Below are positions 1-11,639 of a stretch of DNA of 64,000 nucleotides, one piece after another. The position numbers were made by a program, and so were the translations under genes. A model generated the notes under the pieces. It was not told the origin of the DNA. It ran no database searches and saw only the letters and a list, made by a program, of their open reading frames with translations. The stretch's first letter is position 1, and the number at the start of each line of letters is the position of its first letter. This DNA comes from Tillandsia leiboldiana (lineage: Eukaryota; Streptophyta; Magnoliopsida; Poales; Bromeliaceae): NCBI GenBank assembly GCA_029204045.2, contig CM055081.1, positions 5,378,696 through 5,442,695 on the forward strand. The letters are read 5' to 3'.

Positions 1-903
1 TTCCTCTCAGTCATAATGACATTCCCTCGTTCCACATAAATGCCCTGCTGCATTGAGGCCTCCAAAGTCTGCAGTCTACGCGACCAAACAAACTGATAGA
101 TATCTCGGTGCAATCCCCGCTCGAACATGTAAATCCGATGCGCCTCGTCCCTGGCCGTGTGTGGTACACTGTCCAATAGCCGAATGAAATCCACTGTGTA
201 CTCCTGCACAGAACGGTCTCCTGTTGGAGGTTCTTCAAATCCTCTTCCGGCTTCTGTCTGACACTCTCAGTGAAGAAAGCTCCAAGAAGAAGGCTACGGA
301 ACTCCGCCTAAGTAAGTAGCTGGGTCCTAGGCGGACCGACAGGTCGCACTCGGCGCCACCAAGCCTCGGCATTGTGCTCCAAAAAGTTTGTCGCCAAGAG
401 AACCTAAAACCGCTCCTCAATTAAAAAGGTTCTCGAAAAATCGCTCCATCGCCGTGATCCAAGACTCCGCCTCCCACGGCTCCAAGCTCAATCCTGTGAA
501 TCGGGGTGGATCTGGCTGCTGGGACTGGCTTCATCAATCGATGATGTCCCAAAGCTCCTCTACTATCAGCTATCCACCCTACCTCGGTGCCTCGGTACTA
601 CTCGTCGGCACGGAGGGGGCTGCTCGCTCAATCGGTGCCACTGGTACAGCTGGAGATGCCTGCATGAGAGGAAAGTGCTGGAGGACTCTTAGGCGGTGCT
701 GCAACTGGCTGTGCTCTCTGCTCCGACAGGCGCATCCAACGTTCCATGGCCTCCTCCTGGCATCGGACAGCCTCCGACATCTATGCCATCTGGGCCCATA
801 ACTCCTAGGTCTCGCTCTGCTCTGATAGCTCTGCCTCCCGCTGCTCGGGTTACTCATCAGATGCGGGATGTGCCCTCCTCACTGCACGATGTCTCAGGGG
901 CAT
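1..903 (-). pseudogene. Degenerate Ty3/gypsy gag, cut by window edge
   Basis: Read on the minus strand from an ATG at 903-901, the region encodes pieces of a plant Ty3/gypsy Gag spread over all three frames. A basic start (MPLRHRAVRRAHP) is followed by an early stop. Further on come the capsid-like pieces FLEHNAEAWWRRVRP, ESVRQKPEEDLKNLQQET, DSVPHTARDEAHRI and MFERGL, typical of the retrotransposon gag domain. Several frameshifts and stops break the frame, so no intact Gag is made. It lies downstream, in the element's sense, of the primer-binding site and LTR at 1185-4693, which fixes order and strand. Protease and polymerase would lie left of base 1. Family assignment rests on these motifs; the lineage (Tekay/Del-like, from LTR length and tRNA-Met primer) is inference. 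Confidence 0.8.
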
Positions 904-1184
904 CGTAGTCCACTGCACAATAACAAACATTAGGACACAATAACCATTCGACCTAATCCAGCGAAAGTCTAAGACATGTCATCCATTCCATAGCATTATG
1001 TTGTCTGCAGCCAACATAATCGCTTAGGAGAATAAACATGTCAACCACTTATCCCATCCCTTGGGAGAGGCATAAAACTCAATCAGGACTCTCACTATAA
1101 GTCACGACTCTCACGTAGTCATCCTAAGATCCATCCACATGCCTGGGGTTTCTAAGTCCAAAATGACCTACAACCTAGGCTCTA

Positions 1185-1197
1185 GGCTCTAATACCA
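1185..1197 (-). other. Primer-binding site (tRNA-iMet type)
   Basis: On the minus strand the sequence just past the LTR reads TGGTATTAGAGCC, one base from the usual plant initiator-Met primer site TGGTATCAGAGCC. It sits 8 bases from the LTR edge at 1206. Its position between LTR and gag confirms that the LTR at 1206-4693 is the 5' LTR of a minus-strand element. Confidence 0.75.
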
Positions 1198-1205
1198 CTC
1201 TAATC

Positions 1206-4200
1206 TGTCACGCCCCGGAGTTGAAACTGCGACCCGGGCTCGCTAACAGATCCGCCGCCCATACGGGAAGCCCCGCATAGACGAAGCGTCTAACCTGCAA
1301 AAGATAAAACTACAACTATACAAATATCAGAGCTGTAAAATAAACTACTGAAACATAAATGTACAACTCCAAATAGTACAGATCTGAACCTCACAATACA
1401 TAAGTCTCTCAAAAAGTAAAACTCTCAAAAGTAACTATCTACTAAAGATCCAGCAGACTGTACTACAAAGCTCCAAAAATGGTACCACTATACTCCAAAG
1501 ACGGGTAGGGAACTAGTTCGCGACTCCCTCACCTCGATCAGCAACAGAAAGATCAGCAACTACCGCAGAAGACTCTGCAAAACAAAGGAGAGGAAAGAGA
1601 AAATGGGGGGAAGAACCCCCAGCGGGTGTGAGAACTACACTAACACGTAGTTCTCAGTGGGTACCGCCACCAAGCCCGACGGCCTGCCCACTAAGTCTAC
1701 TAGAGGCATAAAGTAACAAGTGCAGTACTATAAGGGAATGACTGGAAATAACTCTACAGCTACTATGCCTCTATCTAGATGCTCAAGGGGTGTACAGAAG
1801 AAACATGATGCATCTACTCTCTCTCAATAAAATAGTCACCCAATCTATACTGACTGCAACAAAGGGTCCAGTCAAATATGCGCCCACCTACTGCCATTAC
1901 ATTCACGGAGGACTGGACTTACGTAGGGCGTCTGTGACTGCCAAAACTGGCCCAGCCAGAAGGACTGCATCGACAAGTCGTGATAGCAAAGTAACAGGCC
2001 CAGCTCCGGAGCGGCACTCGAGGGGAGCGACCCCACTGAGGAAAGTATCCACGCATCTCTGTCGAGCTCATTGTGGCTAATGCAGGCTATAATCCAAATC
2101 CACGATGAACAAGATCGACAGTAACCAACATCATAGCTCTAACTCACGGGATGGTAATACTCGACAGCCAGGACCACCGACAACCCAACGGCTCCCCAAA
2201 CAGGACATCAACCCTACATGCAAACTTACTAACAGGGTATACTCCACAGCAGACAACAATGAAGGGTCCGAAAACTCCGAAAGACTAGAACCTACAACCC
2301 AAATCAAATAAGAATAGGCTCTAGGCATAGACTCTCGTTGTTCTCGACCCAAAGAAAAAGACAGCCCTTAGAATCCAGATCACTCGAACCCTCTCGGGTG
2401 AGGAAGTTTACAGAAAAATGTGATATTTATTACTGAAAATCATTTTCACTCGAACCCAAGCGGGGTGAGGATTAAAAGCAGTTCATTTTTGTAAAACTAT
2501 CTTGATTTAAGAAAACTCATTTTAATGAATTTTAGCTATTTTAGGAAAATCAGTTAGAAAACAAGTTTTATTCCCAAACCCCGCAGGGCTAATGCCTTCG
2601 CCCAATCAGACAAGAACAAACTCCGGAGACCCTTCGACATTTGGAAGAAAAATATTAGTTTACTGAAATCATATGTGTCCAAAAAGATTCTGAATTCAAT
2701 GTCCTGCTATCACTGGTACACCACTGCCACGAACATAGTGGCGATAAATAAATCGAAGAACTCGACAACTCGGGACCACCGTTTACCCAAACGGCTCCCG
2801 CCGCTGGTACAAGACTAGCTACATCTACCAGACTCCACTCGGCCCCCAAGCACGAGTGTAACATGCATCCTACACTAAGAGAAATCCCGACCACTCGGCC
2901 CACTACCCGGGCGAGGAAAACACTATGTCCAGGGATAGAATGTAAAGTGTGGATGTCTAAAGCATAAATGAACCTAGCCCAAGTGGGGGTTTTCTACTAG
3001 TCTGGTTGAACATACATCATATGATAGGGTGCTAGGTCAAGTTCCATTAATAACAATTATTAACACAACTAGGAAGCATTAACCGATATGATCTCAATAA
3101 CAACACAAGGAAAATATCCTCTCTTTCCCTAACATGCTTCCTAACACATCTCACTATTATGCATGCTTGCTATTCCATAGAATTAGAGAACCGTTCACCG
3201 GTTTTGGAGACGAAGCAACCCACCTGAAAGTGCGCATCGATCCAAGGTCCAAACTGAACGTGGATAATTCTCAAATTTCCACGATTCCAACGAGCACAAA
3301 AACACCTAAAAATTCCTCCCGGGCACAAAGATACAGTTCAAACACTGCGGTAAGCAAAAGTTCCAAAGGTTACGATTCTGCGGCAAAATCAGTCAGAAAG
3401 AAGCTGAAATATCACCTTCGAGATGAGCTCCAAAAATTCTAATAAAAATATTGCTGCGATCCTCGCGAAGCGTATCGATAGAGTCCTCACAGGCCGAAAT
3501 CCGATAATCGAGTGCCGAGATAAAAATCAGACAAGCTCCGCTGTCCAGGAAATCCAGCAGCAAGAAAGGGGTTCAAAGATGCTCCGAATACCCCAATAAA
3601 AATCCAAAATTGAGAGGAGAGGTAAACATGGAAAACGAAGATCTACCTCTCACGAAACCGATGGCGCAAAAATCGGCCAAACACTCCCTCCCGTAAGCCC
3701 AGGGGAGCTCGCGGAAGAAACGTCGGCGGAGAAGATCGATAACGAAGACACGTCGAAGCTCGCGATGTCGAGGAGGAAGCAGATGACACGCCTTCCAAAA
3801 ATTGCTGGGATGCTGAAGATCGAAGAAAACCCGATGAAGAACCTCCCTGCCGAAGATGGGCTCAAGAGGGCTCGGGAAAAGCCCTCAAAAAGAACCCCAA
3901 ATGGGCTATTTATAGCCCAAGCCCACCAAAACGAAGGCTTCGGATTCGGGCGCAAGAATCGGGCCCCCGAATCCAGCCCGGCCCTGTGCGTGCCCGAATC
4001 GCCCACAGCGCGCCACGTGGCCCTCTCCGCGCCCCGCGTGTCGAGTGCACGCGCGCCCCCAATAGCGCCGCGACGAGTGGCAGCGCGGTCCACGGCGGGA
4101 AGCGTGGGCCGCGGTTCACGCCGGGTCAGCCGGGTCACTGCGCCCGCCAATGGACGGGCGACACGTGGCCCGACGCGGTCCACCGTGCGCCGTGCCCGGC

Positions 4201-4693
4201 CTGGAACGCGCACTGTCGCGCTTGCGTTGACCGGCCTATCCCCGCGTGCCACGTGTCCACCTCGCTGCGTCCGCTGGTCCCGGTGCACGCCCAAGTCCCG
4301 TGGACCGGCCTGCCCACGGTCGCGCCCGAGCCTGCCCGCGCCCGCGCCTCCGCGCTCCGCCGCCGCCGGTGCTGCCCTGGCTTGCCGAAACAGTAATCTT
4401 GCCTCGAAATCCGTGTTTTGACATCCGGGCTCCGAAAATATAAGTAATAGTTCATTTTCATCGTTTTCGCGCGCTGAGTCCAAATCCGATATTCGTTTTG
4501 CCAAATTCTGTTTCTAAAATTTGTCGAAGGCATCTGGACAGATATTCTTAATCCAAATTTCGCGCTGGGTCCAATCTTGAGGTCCGATTTGTGCGCAACC
4601 ATCTCCAACACACATCATAGGCCTCCAGAAGCCACAAATCACTCCGCAAGACCTTCGCAGAGATCCGGGTCATCACAGGGCCGGGTCGTTACA
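1206..4693 (-). mobile_element. Long 5' LTR of Ty3/gypsy element
   Basis: In minus-strand sense this LTR starts TGTAACGACCCGG (at 4693) and ends GGGGCGTGACA (at 1206), giving TG...CA termini over 3,488 bp. A primer-binding site and gag remnants follow at lower coordinates. The upstream part (about 3.9-4.4 kb) is strongly GC-rich. A TATA motif at 3906-3916 should mark the promoter, so the U3 is about 0.8 kb and the R-U5 part is unusually long. Short motifs recur at about 2380, 2447 and 2885 (cactcga..ggtgagga type). Open frames of up to 284 codons here are by-products of GC content. The other LTR and the target duplication partner of caaga (4694-4698) lie outside the window. Confidence 0.85.
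3906..3916 (-). promoter_or_regulatory. Putative TATA box of the LTR promoter
   Basis: The minus strand reads gctataaatagc here, directly downstream of the GC-rich U3 and upstream of the long CT-rich leader of the LTR. This is the expected place for the retrotransposon promoter. Transcription start would be near 3875; this is not observable in sequence. Confidence 0.5.
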
Positions 4694-4709
4694 CAAGATT
4701 ACATTCTTA

Positions 4710-5511
4710 GGTACCGTTTAGTACCTGGTATAAGGGTGGAACAGCTGTTCCACCTATTGCTTACCCTTTTTTTAAAATTAAATTTTTTTTAATTATAAGA
4801 TATTTAAATTTATAAAGTTAAATTTTGTTTTTTATTTTATAAATTTTAAATTTTTTAATTTACTTGTTAATAAATCTAAATTTTTATTTATTTTATTTTT
4901 TAAAAAAATTTATTAATTTTAAAATTTTTAAATTTATACAGCTTTTTTTTTTTATAAAAGGGCAATTAAAATTAAAATTTTTAACATTTCTAATTTTTTA
5001 ACTTTAGAGAATTTTTAAAATTTATAGCTTTTAAAATTTGTCTTTAATTTTTAATAAATTTACAAATTTATAAAATTTTAAAATTTATACAAATTTTTAT
5101 ATTTTTAATTTTAATTTTTAATAAATTTATACCAAATTTTTAAAATTTTAAAATTTATATCAATTTTTATATACAAAATTTTGAATTTTAAAAAATTTAT
5201 AAAATTTCAAAAACCAAAAATTTTTTAAGAATTTTTTTTATATATAAGTAAAATATAAATTTTAATATTTTTTTTAATAAATATCTTCAATTAAATATTT
5301 AAAATCGTACCATACAAATTTTTATCTTAAATTTAAAATTTAATCCCCTCTATTTTTCTTATTTCTTTTTAACTTATCAAACATAATTTTTTTTATCCCC
5401 GGTACAACTCTTATACTCAACCAAATACAAAATTACTTTAATTCCTGTACCTGAACTTATACCTATCCCAGAAATAATCAGTTTTCGTTTATACTCGAAC
5501 CAAACACAGCC
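4710..5511. mobile_element. Tourist-like (PIF/Harbinger) non-autonomous element
   Basis: The ends are related inverted repeats: left GGTACCGTTTAGTACC..GTATAA, right (reverse complement) GGCTGTGTTTGGTTCG.GTATAA. Both are flanked by TTA (4707-4709 and 5512-5514), the 3-bp target duplication of PIF/Harbinger elements. The 802-bp interior is almost pure A/T with runs of aaattttt and has no coding capacity. It inserted 16 bp beyond the gypsy LTR. Confidence 0.65.
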
Positions 5512-5594
5512 TTAAAGGTTTTTTTGGATTTTAAAATCATCGTAAGATAAATTGTGCAATGAATGTTTATCACATGTCAAATTATTTTTTACCC

Positions 5595-5596
<2 letters not shown>

Positions 5597-5662
<66 letters not shown>
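5597..5662. repeat. (TA)n microsatellite
   Basis: About 33 uninterrupted TA units, directly visible. Confidence 0.97.
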
Positions 5663-5664
<2 letters not shown>

Positions 5665-5832
5665 TTAACAAATTTCTATAAAATTATCAAATTTTTATTC
5701 AAATCATCATTTATTTAATCATATTAAGTATACTATGATTTTTTTTTATTCCAATCAAAATTTTACTATTTTAAAAGTGTTTGTCTATAATTATTATTTT
5801 CTTCATAAATTATCAATTCAATAGTATTTATT

Positions 5833-5860
5833 TACCGCATCGCGTGAGTTACTATACTAG
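5833..5860 (+). mobile_element. Degenerate Helitron 3' end
   Basis: The sequence accgcatcgcgtgagtt is followed by actatactag|t. It matches the better-preserved end at 9584-9612 (hairpin, about 10 bases, then CTAG followed by T). The hairpin is partly decayed. The 5' end is not identified. Confidence 0.45.
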
Positions 5861-6092
5861 TTTTTCCACTACATTACTTGGTAACGAACCCAAATGATTT
5901 AGTACATTATTGTTTTTCTCTTAAATCTACAGTAGTACCTTATCATTCCATTGATTTATTCTATGGATAATCTGATTAGGTAGATCTATCTAAAGATTCT
6001 AAACAAATATTTGAGATAATAATCTGATTTAGTACTTAATTATCCATAAGATGCTACTTTAGTGAGAATTTTAGCGTGTGATATGTTAAAGA

Positions 6093-6258
6093 GCAATGCT
6101 ATCCATACACTCCGAAAAGAGTGTGTGATATACACTCCACCCATCCAAGAGTAGGATGTACTTCACTGATCACTTCAAAGAGACCAATGAGATTCACCCT
6201 ACCCTAGGGTGGGTGAGATGTAAGATGTACACCCATTTTGGGATGTACATCTAGCATT
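6093..6258. mobile_element. Short TIR element (MITE), family A copy 1
   Basis: The element starts near aatgctatccatacactcc and ends with the inverted complement (gtacatctagcatttt). The interior carries vtgtaca-type repeats and 'acacc' blocks. A second copy of the same family, with stronger hairpins, is at 29082-29250. It is about 166 bp and has no coding capacity. Confidence 0.6.
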
Positions 6259-6267
6259 TTCTAATCA

Positions 6268-8700
6268 GTCACGTCCCGAACTTCGAAAAGCAGTCTAATT
6301 TTTTTTTTATATAAATCAAAGTTTAAAACTTAGATCCCAAGATATAAACAGACCGTCACATGCATAAAAAATCCTCTGTCCACACGGACAAAGTCTCCCC
6401 TATATATGCTCGGCTAGGCTAGTGCAATGTTACAACCAAAGGTGTGAAGTAAGAAACAACTAAAGCATAACATAAAGTTTCTACAACTAACACATCCACA
6501 AATCCTCAAAACAATAACAACTCTACAATCACAAGATGATAAAAACTCCTCAACTAAACTGTAAATAAAGCACAGGCAATTGAGGCCGATAATAGAGGTC
6601 GGCTCTATCGTGACAGCTGATTGGATCGTCCCGACATCTCAGTACCTGATTGACCTGAAAAAATGGTCACCCAAGGGTGTGAGATACAGCATAAATGTAT
6701 CCCAGTGGGAATGACGGGCCGAGAAATAGCAAGTCGTACCTATTGGATACAGTAAGCAGCGGATAGTAAAACAGGATATAATCTGAAAGCTGAAAGACAA
6801 GTACTGCTATTGAAATTAAGCATGCTGAAATGAAAGTAAGGGTACTCATAAATGAAGCTAATCATGCTATAACTGGCAAATAAATAATCCTGGTTAATCT
6901 CAATGAACAATAAATACTAATCATGCTATAGAACAGAGTAAGTATGATAATCCATAAGTATCAAAGCTGTAATGAAGAGTAGTAACAATCATGTGCCAGT
7001 CATGCTAATAAATGTTGGAGTACCAATATCAGTAAATCATGCATCAAAGCTAGAACTGAAAATACCCTATCAATGTTGTCATCGGTCACGAGGACCTTAG
7101 CTAATGTCAAGGCCGGCACTGTTGGCTGACATATAACCCGGCACCAACGTGCACTCAGGGGCACACGTGTCCGCCACTATCGTCCACTATATGCAGCTTA
7201 AGGCTCACGGGTCGTGTATACCACTCTACCGATAAAGAATGCAACGTGGGGGAACAGTCCTACGGCGTACGTGAAATGAGCAGCTAGTGCTGTGGCGATC
7301 ATAATGCTGATACTCAAGCTCGCGGTCTAGAGACCGGACAATCGGCGAAAAGTCAAAAAATTCCTATCGGGATGCTGAAAGCTGTAGTCTCTACTAATGC
7401 TGTATAACTGAAACTAAATAATCGAAGTTGAATAACTGAAGTTTAACTCCTATTCTAACATGCAGTAGAAGAATAGGAAATGCTGATACAACTAAGCTAG
7501 TGACCAAGCAAGTATGACATATGTCCAGATGTATATCACTATATATACTAAGTACTGAGAATGAAAGCATATAGAAAAGGTCAACTGTAAGACTAAGGCT
7601 ACATAGCTATATATACTGAATGCTGGAATGAAAGCAAATAGAAAGGCTCAACCATAGGACCAAGGCTAACATCAAACATAGGGGTCCGACATACTACGGT
7701 ACCCCATAGGGCCGAAATGATAAAGCCCGGACCGAAGCAAAACCCACCTCAATGTAGGTGGTCCAGAAATCCGTTGGAAGGCTCACGAGCTGGCGGCTGA
7801 CTGCTGAGACCTGAATCATAACCACAGGTCAGTAAAAGACTCTCACACACCCAACCCACTGTCTCACTATGCAGAAAGCTTAAACAAGGAACTTCGCTGA
7901 AGTCCCGGGATTTGCCGAAATTTTTGGAAATCCGCCGATCAACCTACTATGATCCGATCTGTGCCTACAGGCCTCCGAATTTAATGAAACTTGACATGCT
8001 GCCTCGGAACGATTCACTGAAGACGTTCAGGCACTCAAATTCCACCGAGTGTGACTCTGTACTCAAACGGTGCCGTAAATACTGAAAACACTTCCGTAAA
8101 AGCCAATTTCGGCTCCAAAAGTCGCCAACACAAAACTGAAATCACTAGATCAGTCAGGACAGTGTCGGGAACAACCAAGGACATCTGTCACTCACAACTA
8201 ATCACCACAATTCCTCGAATTGCGTGATTAATGCCAAATCGTCGATAAACCGATGATTTTTGCCGATTTACGGTTCGTTAACCAAATTTCGCTCAACGGA
8301 AGGCATTGGATCTCGAACGAAAAGTTCGGAGATCATGTGCACACTGCCCAAAGCAGCCCGTATGGTCACAATTGCATTTAGGCCCCTAGGATTTCATAAA
8401 ATTGCATAATTACATGTATTTAATCAACTAACAGGCTAATCCTTCACAAGTGAAGACTTTTGAATTGAACCGAGGGTACCAGTAGATGGGCCTCGATGCA
8501 CTGAACGCTGTGCTCACTGTTTGGGAGCAGCATGAAACTCGAGAACATCTTCGGGTCAACAAGTATTATGCATTTAAGGCTTAGATTGATGTTGTGACCT
8601 AACCACCCAACTAAATGCAAAAGTAAGGTGGGCACCATGGTCAGGAGGTCGAGGGGACTCAGAGGCTCACCTTCGGGCAGGCCCAAGGCTGCCGGAACAG
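6268..8700 (-). mobile_element. Solo LTR, family B (boundaries approximate)
   Basis: The left edge reads tcacgtcccgaacttcg, the usual decayed TGTCACG-type LTR terminus, so the LTR sense is minus. The first 1.1 kb aligns in inverted orientation with 26390-27530. Shared blocks include the hairpin-like agtctccccta / cacggacaaag segment near 6380-6415, the ctcacacccttggg block near 6670 and the acgtacgccgt block near 7265. No primer-binding site or gag follows on the low-coordinate side; a MITE abuts it, so this is a solo or truncated LTR. The right edge is estimated only. Confidence 0.6.
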
Positions 8701-9583
8701 AAGATGAAGCAAGGTGGCCAAATTAAACAACTAAACAAAAATGGGTGTATGATGTATAATCATGAATCAATAATTTTTCTCAAACTTTGCCACTTATTTT
8801 TCTCTCTCTACAGATAATCTGATTTAGTACATTATTATCTCATGCCTTTTCCCTTCCTTCACCCTCACCAACCCCCTTTTTTTTTAATCGAATCTTTTTT
8901 TGTTTTAAATCGAATTACTCCAACATCAGGTGAAACCTTATGGTTTTTTCTCTCCCTTCCTCTTTATTCAATGGAGATGAGACCCACCCTATAGCTAATG
9001 CGTTTTTTAATTAAGACGATTCATTTCGTTTCGTTTTTCTTCTACTCTCGATTTTTCCTCTCCATATCTATCTTTTTTCTCCCTCAAACAATCACCTACA
9101 AAATCTAAAGAGGAGAAGAAGATGAATAGATATTACTTTCAAATCTAGAAATTGGGAAAGAGTAAGTCCTCAAAGCCTTAATCCACGCTAATCCAACTCA
9201 ACCCGACTCTCTCCACTCTAAAACGGAGCGCGTTGAGAGCGCAGTGTGAGGGGTTAATTGTTCCACCGCTTCCTCCACCGTTACGGGGGCATCTAATGGA
9301 GCAGTATAGGACGATTAGGATCAGACCCAGGGCGACGGAGGCCGAGGTAAAGAGGACCTTTTGACAACTCGTGCTTTAAGTTTCGTCATCTTTCTCTCAA
9401 CGGCGGAAACATATAGTGTTTTCTTTTATTTTTGAATTATTAAATTTAACCATATAGATTGATTATACATTTAAATTAATTTATTATTAATTTGATGTGA
9501 AATTTTTTCATTCATATATATTTGTTTAAAAATTTGTAAAATTTCATCTCATTATATTTTTTATTTTTTCTTCTATTATTTAT
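8701..9583. other. Gene-free spacer, likely Helitron body
   Basis: No coding frame or RNA gene is seen. It contains a fragment (gataatctgatttagtac near 8813) also present at about 6020, T-rich tracts, and a stretch around 9100-9360 of mixed composition that could be captured genic DNA. It ends in the Helitron terminus at 9612, so part of it probably belongs to that element. Confidence 0.4.
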
Positions 9584-9612
9584 CCGTCGCATCGTGCGGG
9601 TTACTACACTAG
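9584..9612 (+). mobile_element. Helitron 3' terminus
   Basis: The sequence ccgtcgcatcgtgcggg folds into a short GC hairpin (CGCA/TGCG stem). It is followed by ttactaca and then CTAG|T, the CTRR-T end of Helitrons. The matching 5' TC end and any Rep/helicase are not found, so it is a non-autonomous copy. Confidence 0.6.
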
Positions 9613-9654
9613 TCAAATATTAAGCGCAATATATAAACCGTACATGCAATAGTT

Positions 9655-9706
<52 letters not shown>

Positions 9707-9801
9707 ATGATGATACATGCTTTTTATTTTTAAATATTGATTATCAAATATTAACTGCAGTGCATGAGACGCGCATATATATACTGATGCGCCCAATAAT
9801 T

Positions 9802-9840
<39 letters not shown>
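9613..9840. repeat. Two-copy duplication, each with a GA microsatellite
   Basis: Two direct copies of a unit begin with caaatattaa and end in tttagagaga repeats. Copy 1 is about 9615-9695, followed by a run of about 12 G. Copy 2 is about 9747-9840. The intervening text also repeats (gcgcaatatata / gcgcatatata). The unit lies immediately after the Helitron end. Confidence 0.7.
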
Positions 9841-9842
<2 letters not shown>

Positions 9843-10755
9843 GTGAGGTTTGGATGCACGTGATGTAGGGGGAGTGGTGGTGCAACAGGGGGGAATTGAT
9901 GAGCTGTTGGGGTGTTTTGTTTAGTTAGTTTGTTGGGGGATGGTTGAGGACTTGGGAGAATGGTTTGTTGTTATTATCTCGGGCTAGGAGGTTCTGTTCT
10001 TGACTCCAAAGAAAGTGTTCACTAGTGTTCTTGGTCAGCTGAACTTGCAGCAGCATTGGAAAACAGTGCTTTTCAGTCTCTGTCTGCTGCAACTGCCGTC
10101 GGATAAGTTCACATTCTGCTGGTGGGGGTTAGTGCTGCAGCTGTTAAGTGGTGGAGCAGATCACCAAATTACAGCAGGTAAAAAGGTTGGGATATTAAAT
10201 GTCCGGACTCTTTTGCATGTTGGTCCCTAAAATCATCAAATATTGCAGCCAACTCCTCCATTTGCCATTACGGCATTACATGTACAAATTACTCAAAATA
10301 ATCCTCGATTACGCATTGCATTGCGCGTACTCCTAACCTAAGCTAATTTAAGAAATTTATAGAGAAAAAAAAATTCCATTTTACCTCTACATCAAGGAAA
10401 GAAATTGCAATATCTCCCCCCAAAATTTGAAGTTGTAAACTACAATGTGAGCATTTACTAGTTTTAATCAATCACTTAAACTTTCTTATCCCCATCAACA
10501 GGCGATGATTATCGCGTGATTAAAAAATATAATAATATCCTCTTGAGCAAAGAAATTTTTTTTGTTCCTGAACTTAAGAGAGACCTATATTATTTACCTG
10601 CTAAACATTCAAATCGATCAAAAAAAAAAGAAAATTGAGAAGGATGATTTATCAAAAAGATTGTTCGTGTAATAATCTAAAATTTGAAACTTGAGACGAT
10701 AATTTTGCAATTGGATCAAATTTCAAACAGAAATTTCTTTGAATGATTAATATAA
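9841..10755. other. Intergenic DNA, G-rich part then AT-rich
   Basis: 9.84-10.24 kb is unusually G/T-rich and looks like unique-sequence or former genic DNA. One frame near 10.05-10.18 kb reads as a possible exon piece (SLSAATAVG ... stop), but it is interrupted and I could not assign it. The remainder is AT-rich with nothing recognisable. Confidence 0.35.
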
Positions 10756-11187
10756 GGGATTGTTTGGTTACACGTATTTATAGCTATATTGTAGTTGAAA
10801 CTACGTATAGATTTAATTAAATTCAGTGTTTAATTTGATATATTTGAATTCAACTGTTGCGGTTAGAAATGCACAAGGAGACCCAACTGCAACAACAGTT
10901 AAAAAATATAAATTTAAACATAAGATAAGCTAACCTTTCTAATCACTTTTCAAATAAAAAATATATTTTTTTCTTAATCAGATGTAATCTTACCACTACA
11001 AATATAAAATAATAAAATTTTGAAATGCACTTTCAGCCACCATACTACCATGCAAATTATTTATAATTACATTACTTTTTATTACAAGCAACCAAATAAT
11101 GTACATACAGTTATAACTGCCGTATTTTTTAGCTACATATATCTCCAACTATACTATATTTCTGTTTATATCCAACCAAACATCCCC
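10756..11187. mobile_element. Tourist-like MITE with TAA target duplication
   Basis: The left end GGGATTGTTTGGTTAC and right end (reverse complement) GGGGATGTTTGGTTGG are inverted and similar for about 45 bp, including the gtagttg/gtatagttgga part. TAA lies on both sides (10753-10755 and 11188-11190). It is 432 bp and non-coding, placed 0.45 kb beyond the stop codon of NOP58. Confidence 0.8.
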
Positions 11188-11639
11188 TAACCCTTTAGCT
11201 ATTCTTATGCAAAAGACCATGTCGCTATCCTTAGAGCAACATGAAACTCGTGACACTATAGACCCAAGCAAAACATAAATCTAATTGTTGAATTCTAATC
11301 ATTGAACAGATATTTCTGAAAATTAAGTAACACAAAGAATATAGATCATCCGGACACCAAAATTCATCATGGTCACTAGTATCTGTTCTGTTCCCTACTA
11401 GAAGAGTTCTACCATTAGCCGATTTGACTACCGATCAAGACACCTCTCAAGTACATAGGAAGAAAGACAAATTTAAACCAACATCAAAAAGGATATCAAT
11501 CTAATGTTAACAAAACAAGAGAGGGCGAGGGTGATTAATTTTACAGAAATATCTTGATTCCGAATTGTAAGAGTCAAAAGCAGCCGCTGAAGCTGCAGAA
11601 GCTTTGCCACGTTTGTCGTATATTCCTCTCATTATAGTA
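11188..11639. other. 3' flank of NOP58
   Basis: This is unique-looking sequence between the MITE and the NOP58 stop codon. It should contain the 3' UTR (minus strand). No other gene is seen. Confidence 0.5.

Larger units (their letters stand above)
5515..6092. other. AT-rich spacer with TA microsatellite
   Basis: No gene is visible. The stretch holds a TA run (5597-5662), AT-rich DNA ending in a degenerate Helitron terminus, and a piece around 5990-6050 (taatctgatttagtact) that recurs near 8811-8850 on the far side of the solo LTR. Confidence 0.6.

Noticed and set aside
3650..4504. A 284-codon minus-strand frame and overlapping frames on the other strand
   Set aside because: They lie in the GC-rich U3 and leader of the gypsy LTR, have low-complexity products without motifs, and occur on both strands.
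10000..10230. Possible ETF-alpha-like exon piece (SLSAATAVG)
   Set aside because: The match is a few residues long, crosses stop codons, and lacks splice sites and neighbouring exons.
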